A DNA stretch of 10,268 bases, taken from positions 1 through 10,268 of the forward strand of contig JACDCP010000097.1 in assembly GCA_013817465.1 (NCBI GenBank), given 5' to 3'. Shown piece by piece: positions 6,141 through 10,268 of the stretch. How positions within the stretch are numbered: position 1 is the first letter of the stretch; every line of letters starts with the position of its first letter. Position numbers and translations under genes: made by a program. The notes under the pieces are model-generated. The model did no database searches. It was given only the letters and a program-made list of their open reading frames with translations, and was not told the origin of the DNA. This stretch comes from Gammaproteobacteria bacterium. Its GTDB lineage: Bacteria; Pseudomonadota; Gammaproteobacteria; Steroidobacterales; JACDCP01.

Positions 6141-6713
6141 ATGCAATATCATTACAAGGAAATCGTGCTGGCAGGCTTGTTGATCGCGCCGCTTGCTGGA
6201 TGCGAGAACCTGCCTTATGACAGAGAGACCCAGGCTACGGCGGCCGGCGGTGCGGTGGGGGCCGTTGCCGGCGCAGCATTGGGCGACAGCATGTTCGAGA
6301 CCCTGCTCGGCGGCGCCCTCGGCGCGGGCGCGGGCTATCTGATCGGCGCCCATACCGACTGGTTCAGCAGCGAAAACAATACTGCCGAGGCGCGCCAGGC
6401 GGTACGAAACGCACAGAACGATCCGGCCACGGCCGCGGATGTGGATAACTCGAACACCGCAGATCTCAATAGCGACGGCTTCGTAACGACCGATGAGCTG
6501 ATCGCGATGGAGGAGGCGGGTCTGAGCGAAGGCGAGATCATGAATCGAGTGGAAGCGACGGATCAGGTCTTCGACATCACTCCCCAGCAGTCGGATCAGC
6601 TCATTGCCGCCGGCGTAAGCCGCAGAGTGGTGAACCAACTCGAGACAGTCAATCGGGAAGAGCGCGACCGACTCCTGAGCGACGCCAGCGTCATCGGCCG
6701 CCCGGCGGAGTAA
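6141..6713 (+). CDS. Outer-envelope lipoprotein with glycine-zipper and EF-hand-like loop
   Basis: 190 residues. A lipoprotein signal peptide ends in the lipobox L-A-G-C (C21), with Glu at +2, compatible with outer-membrane sorting. Residues 33-70 form two glycine-zipper stretches ('AAGGAVGAVAGAALG' and 'LLGGALGAGAGYLIG'), as in Rick_17kDa/OmpA-like glycine-zipper lipoproteins. At 108-119 there is a canonical 12-residue calcium loop 'DLNSDGFVTTDE' with D1, N3, D5, G6, V8 and E12 in place, followed by helices ('LIAMEEAGLSEGEIMNRVEA') and a repeat-like 'ITPQQSDQLIAAGVSRRVVN'. ATG 6141 has a GAGG Shine-Dalgarno 7 bases upstream. Calcium binding is inferred from the loop; only one loop is seen, where EF-hands usually pair. 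It is divergent from higB with about 130 bases between. Confidence 0.8.
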   Translation: MQYHYKEIVLAGLLIAPLAGCENLPYDRETQATAAGGAVGAVAGAALGDSMFETLLGGALGAGAGYLIGAHTDWFSSENNTAEARQAVRNAQNDPATAADVDNSNTADLNSDGFVTTDELIAMEEAGLSEGEIMNRVEATDQVFDITPQQSDQLIAAGVSRRVVNQLETVNREERDRLLSDASVIGRPAE

Positions 6714-6779
6714 ACGTCAAAGGCAAACAGCTCTCATAGAGCGTGCCCCGGATTGCCTTCTGGGGCGCGACGGGTCGCC

Positions 6780-6785
6780 TATACT
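6780..6785 (+). promoter_or_regulatory. Candidate -10 box for the CotH-like gene
   Basis: TATACT lies at 6780-6785, with a weak CTTCTG at 6757-6762 at 17-base spacing. Transcription from here would start near 6792, consistent with translation from ATG 6803 and not from the in-frame GTG at 6743. Confidence 0.35.
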
Positions 6786-6802
6786 TCAAGTGCTTGCTCT
6801 TG

Positions 6803-7906
6803 ATGGAGAGCGTTATTCTGACTGCGCGTGAGTTGTCAGCCGCGCGGTGCGCCTGGCTGCTGTGTGCCCTTTGCTGCACTGGTTTCGTCGCCATTGATCG
6901 CACGGCCGCTGCTGACGAGCTGCAGCCGCCACCGCCTCTCTTTGCCAGTGATGATCCGCTCGAGCTGGCAATCAGTGGCCCGCTGCATACGCTGCTACGC
7001 GACAAAAGCGAGGAGCCGGAATACCGGGAGGCCATCCTCCGTTTCGAGGATCAGTCCGGCCGAGAGCGGGAGCTCGGCGTCGAGCTTCGGCCTCGCGGCC
7101 ATTCGCGCCGCAAGCCAGATGTCTGCAAATTCCCGCCGTTGCGGCTGAATTTCAAGAAAAAGGAAACCACAGGCACAGTGTTCGAGGGACAGGACAAGCT
7201 GAAACTCGTCACGCATTGTCGCGATGGAAACGCGCGCAACGCGCAGTATCTGTTTCAGGAATATCTTATTTACAAAGCGCTGAATCTGCTCACCGAGAAC
7301 AGTTTTCGCGTCCGCCTCGCCACCATCGAATACGTCGATACGGACGGCAGACGCAAACCCGTTCGCGCCCCCGGCTTCCTGATCGAACACGAGGACGAGC
7401 TGGCCGCCCGGCGCGGACTGAGCGTGGTGGATGTGCAACGCATCGAAGCGGGCGAGCTCGAACCTGACGCCACCGCTTTGCTCGGCGTGTTTCAGTTCAT
7501 GATCGGCAATACGGACTGGGAAGTGCTCGGCGGACCGCCCGGGGAGCCCTGCTGCCACAACATCGTGCCATTCGAGACCGGCGACGACATGTATATCCCG
7601 GTGCCCTACGATTTCGACTCAACAGGCGTTATCGATCCGCCCTACGCAGCCCCGCACGAATCGCTGAAGATCAGAAACGTGCGCACCCGACTCTATCGCG
7701 GCTTCTGCCGGCATGCCGAGCAGTCGAGGCTCGCCCTGGCGGATTTCGAGTCGCAGAGAGAGGCAATCTACAGCCTGTTTCGCGCCCAACCTGGGCTGGA
7801 AAAGAAGACGATCGAGCGCTCCCTGGCGTACTTCGACGGTTTCTACGAGGTCATTAACGATGCGGGCAAGCTCGATCGCGCAATCAGGCAGACCTGTCGC
7901 GAGTGA
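6803..7906 (+). CDS. Exported protein resembling CotH / atypical kinase fold
   Basis: 367 residues from ATG 6803. A hydrophobic segment at about 16-30 followed by 'TAAADE' looks like a signal peptide, so the protein probably acts in the periplasm or at the envelope. Features recalling the CotH kinase-like group: 'ELRPRGHSRRK' (94-104) and 'FPPLRLNFKKK' (110-120), like the CotH 'RG.SSR..pKk.yrikf' region; 'LKLVTHC' (133-139); 'FQEYLIYKALNLLTENSFRV' (151-170); and a kinase-like catalytic region 'FMIGNTDWE' (232-240, D238), 'HNIVPF' (N253) and 'VPYDFDSTGV' (267-276, DFD at 270-272). An Asp, a downstream Asn and a DFD triplet fit an atypical kinase. It could equally be a non-catalytic relative. 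The start has no good Shine-Dalgarno. Its 3' end overlaps the convergent hydrolase gene by 23 bases. Confidence 0.68.
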   Translation: MESVILTARELSAARCAWLLCALCCTGFVAIDRTAAADELQPPPPLFASDDPLELAISGPLHTLLRDKSEEPEYREAILRFEDQSGRERELGVELRPRGHSRRKPDVCKFPPLRLNFKKKETTGTVFEGQDKLKLVTHCRDGNARNAQYLFQEYLIYKALNLLTENSFRVRLATIEYVDTDGRRKPVRAPGFLIEHEDELAARRGLSVVDVQRIEAGELEPDATALLGVFQFMIGNTDWEVLGGPPGEPCCHNIVPFETGDDMYIPVPYDFDSTGVIDPPYAAPHESLKIRNVRTRLYRGFCRHAEQSRLALADFESQREAIYSLFRAQPGLEKKTIERSLAYFDGFYEVINDAGKLDRAIRQTCRE

Positions 7907-8843
7907 GCTCGTCCGCGCAAAGCCAGTCGGCGATGAGCCTGGTGACCCGTGGATGAATCAGGTAACCGAGCGCGCAATGCGGATCGGAGCGGCCATAGCG
8001 CACGGCGAGATTGTAGATTCTGAAGTCGCGGATTCGGCTGACCAGCCGGTAGCCGAGCATTGCGCTGTAATCGTTCGCAAGCGTCTTGTCATGCGTTAGA
8101 TAATCGTCCTCCGCCGAGACGTTGTACCAGTTCAGCACGTTGCCCGGATAGCACAATGCGCCGCGGCGGTCCGCGCCGTTTAGCCGCTTCTTTACCGCCT
8201 CGTCACCGAGCGGGCTGCCCAATGTCACCCAGGTATTGACCTTCGCTTTCGCAGCCCGGCTGTCAGCGTCCGGGCCTCTCGATAGCTGCCAGAAGACGTC
8301 GTATGTGGCCACGCTGCCGAGACCGTGCGACAGGACCATGATATCGTCATTGCGTTGCAACGCTGCGCACAGCGGCCGGGTGATTCTCTCGATGACCTCG
8401 GCCTTGAAAGCATGGTCCGCTTGCCAATAGGCGGCGAGCTCGGGCGCAACGCAGGCGGCCACGCGCTCCGACAAGCCCAATGCGCGCGATAACGGCGCAC
8501 CGGCGTCGGCCAGGAGCTCCTTGAACGCCGTCTTTCCCGGCAGCTTCTCATAGCGTGCCCGCCTGAACCTTCTTGGTTCATCGAGCTGCTTCAGCTCGGA
8601 AAGCGCATTGCTGCAATCCGCGATGTCCAGTTGTTCGTCGTGCTCGCGCCCTGCGGCACGCAACAGCCGATTTGTGCTGTCGCCATAGTAGGCAAAGCCA
8701 ACTTCAATGCGATCGAAGCGATCCAGGGCCGCGTGCGCGTCGCGCAACAAGCCCCAGCGTATGGCATCCAGCCACAGGGCATTCAGTGCATCTGCCGCCG
8801 GCTTGAAATTGCCACCATGAACGAGCAGCAGGAATCTGGCCAT
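7884..8843 (-). CDS. Alpha/beta-hydrolase-like protein with altered nucleophile elbow
   Basis: 319 residues from ATG 8843. It begins directly with a strand and oxyanion-type motif 'RFLLLVHGG' (3-11), with no signal peptide, so it is cytoplasmic. The nucleophile elbow reads 'IMVLSHGLGSVATYDVFW' (168-185): the usual G/S-H-S-x-G serine is glycine (G174). 'VNTWVTLGSPLGDE' (202-215) follows, the lipase-like strand after the elbow. 'NWYNVSAEDDYLTHD' (238-252) offers acid candidates, and 'NLAVRYGRSDPHCALGYLIH' (278-297) ends with H297, a candidate catalytic histidine. The scaffold is kept while the nucleophile is gone, so activity is doubtful or uses another residue. The gene follows DUF4956 by 14 bases without an evident Shine-Dalgarno, suggesting coupling. 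I recall related proteins with non-Ser residues at this place; this needs an alignment. Confidence 0.75.
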   Translation of the reverse strand: MARFLLLVHGGNFKPAADALNALWLDAIRWGLLRDAHAALDRFDRIEVGFAYYGDSTNRLLRAAGREHDEQLDIADCSNALSELKQLDEPRRFRRARYEKLPGKTAFKELLADAGAPLSRALGLSERVAACVAPELAAYWQADHAFKAEVIERITRPLCAALQRNDDIMVLSHGLGSVATYDVFWQLSRGPDADSRAAKAKVNTWVTLGSPLGDEAVKKRLNGADRRGALCYPGNVLNWYNVSAEDDYLTHDKTLANDYSAMLGYRLVSRIRDFRIYNLAVRYGRSDPHCALGYLIHPRVTRLIADWLCADELTRDRSA

Positions 8844-8857
8844 CGTGCGGGCGGCGC

Positions 8858-9505
8858 TCAGATATCTTCTTCGTCCCGGTCGCGACCGGTAAGAAACGAG
8901 AAAAACGGGCCGGTCAGATGACTGCCATAGTCGAGCTTCCACAAAACCAGATTGACGTATACGAAGCTGATGGAGATGACAGTCGCCACGCCTACCGCCC
9001 CTATGCCGGCGCCCAGTCCGATTCCGATGGCGGCAAAGATATACAAGGCGTGCGCAGGCTCGTTGAGCGTGAATCGGAATCGCACCGCAGCTACGACCCC
9101 GGCGAGACTGAACGCCAGGGCGAGGCTGTTCTGGACAATCATCGCAATCCCCGCCACGACGACTGGCAGCACGACGATCGTCTGCACAAAAGATTGGTCG
9201 ACTTCCTGGGACCGGGTGGTGATGAGATAGACCCAGGAGATCGGCACGGTCAGCGCGACGGTCGCGATGATCGCCAGCGCCAGCTTGACCGGCCGGTACG
9301 GATCGTGCGCCTCGTCGGCGGCGACGACACTTGTGGACTCGAAGGTCTGCGCGCCGCGCTCCAGCAGGTCTCCAATGCCCCCGACGGGCATCAGTTCGGT
9401 CCACTGCGGAAAGGCGACGACCGGCAGCAGGAAGCCGCCGATGCAAAGCGCATAGTAAAAAGTGATCAGACTGGCGGCGGCAGACAGGCGAGTCGATTTT
9501 CTCAT
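8858..9505 (-). CDS. DUF4956-family membrane protein
   Basis: 215 residues. Hydrophobic segments lie at about 9-32, 72-95, 105-140 (probably two helices) and 153-189 (one or two helices). The signature 'LAGVVAAVRFRFTLNEPAHA' (134-153), followed by 'ALYIFAAIGIGLGAGIGAVG', matches the DUF4956 pattern 'vvGalsiVRFRn.ikep.e..yif.aiaiGlg.G'. The C-terminal tail is acidic ('RDRDEEDI') and cytoplasmic by inference. ATG 9505 has a GAGGT Shine-Dalgarno 6 bases upstream and lies 3 bases after the stop of the kinase-like gene, so both share an operon. The family's function is unknown; its members often neighbour CotH-like and VTC (polyphosphate polymerase-type) genes, which makes the kinase-like neighbours here meaningful. 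Confidence 0.85.
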   Translation of the reverse strand: MRKSTRLSAAASLITFYYALCIGGFLLPVVAFPQWTELMPVGGIGDLLERGAQTFESTSVVAADEAHDPYRPVKLALAIIATVALTVPISWVYLITTRSQEVDQSFVQTIVVLPVVVAGIAMIVQNSLALAFSLAGVVAAVRFRFTLNEPAHALYIFAAIGIGLGAGIGAVGVATVISISFVYVNLVLWKLDYGSHLTGPFFSFLTGRDRDEEDI

Positions 9506-9508
9506 GCG

Positions 9509-10268
9509 TTACCTCGCGGCGCTGTCGTTGGCAAATGTTGGCGGCGTCCACCGGCCAGTGTTCCGTGGCTCGCGCGCGGCGATTGTGGCTCGATTGCCCG
9601 GCGCACCAGTCGGCCAGAGCTCGAAAATTTCATCGCGTCTTTTGAGGATGGCTCTGATCTGGCGCCCGGAGAGAAGATCGCCGAGCAACGCTTTCAGGCG
9701 TCGTTCGTCCAGAGACGCCAGGCGATCGGCGAGCGTGGGCGGAACGACGACTTCCGTCCTGCGCAGGTAATCGGAAACCCGGGGCTCGGTGCCGAAGCTT
9801 GCAAGATGATCCGCCAGCCAGAGCCTTTTCTGTGGCTGAGTATAGCGAATGGTATCGGTCGTCCGGTTACGGTTGCGAATGAGCGCGTCGAAGACATACA
9901 TGAGCTGATAGTCGTTCCCCGCGGCGCACCAGTTCGGGCGCTCGAAGTCCGTATCGATCCGTTCCGTTTCGGTCACGAGGGTTTCGGACCAAACCGTCAA
10001 CGCGCCCGATTTCCCATCTACGCTTCTCAGCACGCCGGGCGGCACCATGCCGAGACCGAGCTCGCGATCGAGGCGGTATGCGGCTATCTCGTGCTCGTGT
10101 CCTCGCGAGGATGTGAATCGTACGGGCAGCTCGTCGTCGCCGGCGGACACGGCAAGCAGGCGGTAACTCCGATCCGCCTGACCATTTTCTGTCAGGGCGC
10201 CGGACGTAAGCGTTTGCTGTAACTGGTCGACATCACCATGCGTCGCCGCGACGTTCTGCTTTTCGTGC
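9509..10268 (-). CDS. Kinase-like protein with degenerate catalytic loop (5' end outside window)
   Basis: The frame is open from the right edge to TAA 9509-9511 (about 252 residues visible); the GTG at 10150 is probably internal because upstream codons continue without a stop. Visible parts: an N-lobe strand region ('QADRSYRLLAVSAGDDELPV' then 'RFTSS'), a helix 'HEHEIAAYRLDRELGLGMVP' typical of this kinase-like group, the catalytic-loop region 'YVFDALIRNRNRTTDTI' (9852-9892), and 'RLWLADHLASFGT' holding the DFG-like Asp (codon 9809-9811). Active relatives would read N-x-D-R-x-x-x-N in the loop; here the Asp place is Asn (9866-9868) and the Asn place is Asp (9854-9856). No signal peptide is visible in this part. 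It is the first visible gene of the operon with DUF4956 and the hydrolase-like gene. It may be a pseudokinase or binding protein. Confidence 0.68.
   Translation of the reverse strand, partial: HEKQNVAATHGDVDQLQQTLTSGALTENGQADRSYRLLAVSAGDDELPVRFTSSRGHEHEIAAYRLDRELGLGMVPPGVLRSVDGKSGALTVWSETLVTETERIDTDFERPNWCAAGNDYQLMYVFDALIRNRNRTTDTIRYTQPQKRLWLADHLASFGTEPRVSDYLRRTEVVVPPTLADRLASLDERRLKALLGDLLSGRQIRAILKRRDEIFELWPTGAPGNRATIAAREPRNTGRWTPPTFANDSAAR

Noticed and set aside
6730..6742. Small hairpin GCTCT-CAT-AGAGC after the lipoprotein gene
   Set aside because: Five base pairs and no T-tract; not a convincing terminator.
6743..6802. GTG 6743 as the start of the CotH-like gene
   Set aside because: It lies upstream of the candidate -10 box and would put 20 extra residues before the signal peptide.
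8844..9551. Upstream extension of the hydrolase-like frame to 9551
   Set aside because: The extension lies across the DUF4956 gene in another frame and is arginine-rich without a domain. The hydrolase fold begins exactly at ATG 8843.
8918..10222. A 434-codon plus-strand open frame
   Set aside because: It is antisense to the kinase-like and DUF4956 genes, which have recognisable motifs, good spacing and a Shine-Dalgarno. The translation is charged and repetitive without a domain, as expected in GC-rich DNA.
1..10268. CRISPR arrays, tRNA or rRNA genes, insertion sequences
   Set aside because: No regularly spaced repeats, cloverleaf-type sequence, ribosomal RNA segment or transposase motif was seen. 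The only multi-copy repeat is the hip operator array.

Overview
The window is GC-rich proteobacterial chromosome, most likely from a gammaproteobacterium. That placement rests on the style of the protein families only (LysR regulator, glycine-zipper lipoprotein, DUF4956 protein, HipBA and HigBA modules), so no genus is claimed. I see no tRNA, rRNA, CRISPR array, insertion sequence or phage gene. It reads as an accessory or variable region: two toxin-antitoxin modules, a decayed stretch with two broken genes, and small operons of poorly characterised envelope proteins.

Layout, left to right. The 3' end of a LysR-type regulator (+) enters at the left edge. About 330 bases without a convincing gene follow, then a sharply AT-rich control region (about 606-740) with four copies of a 22-bp palindrome. 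That region controls a hipBA-type pair (+, ATGA overlap). Downstream, a 3' fragment of chrB (-) and a 3' fragment of an M28 aminopeptidase (+) are joined head to head near 2905, both without their 5' parts. A minus-strand group follows: a three-helix membrane protein, a 50-residue ORF and a secreted HExxH metallopeptidase. Next is a higBA module (-), then on the plus strand a glycine-zipper lipoprotein with an EF-hand-like loop and an exported protein resembling the CotH/atypical-kinase group. The right end is a tight minus-strand operon entering from beyond the edge: a kinase-like protein with altered catalytic residues, a DUF4956 membrane protein, and an alpha/beta-hydrolase-like protein with glycine at the nucleophile position.

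How the genes may work together. The hip and hig modules look intact and self-regulated. The most interesting part is 6.8-10.27 kb. DUF4956 proteins are known neighbours of CotH-like kinases and VTC-domain proteins; here one lies between a degenerate kinase-like protein and a degenerate hydrolase, converging on a CotH-like protein. A membrane-linked phosphotransfer or ligand-sensing system is an inference from this context, not something shown by the sequence.
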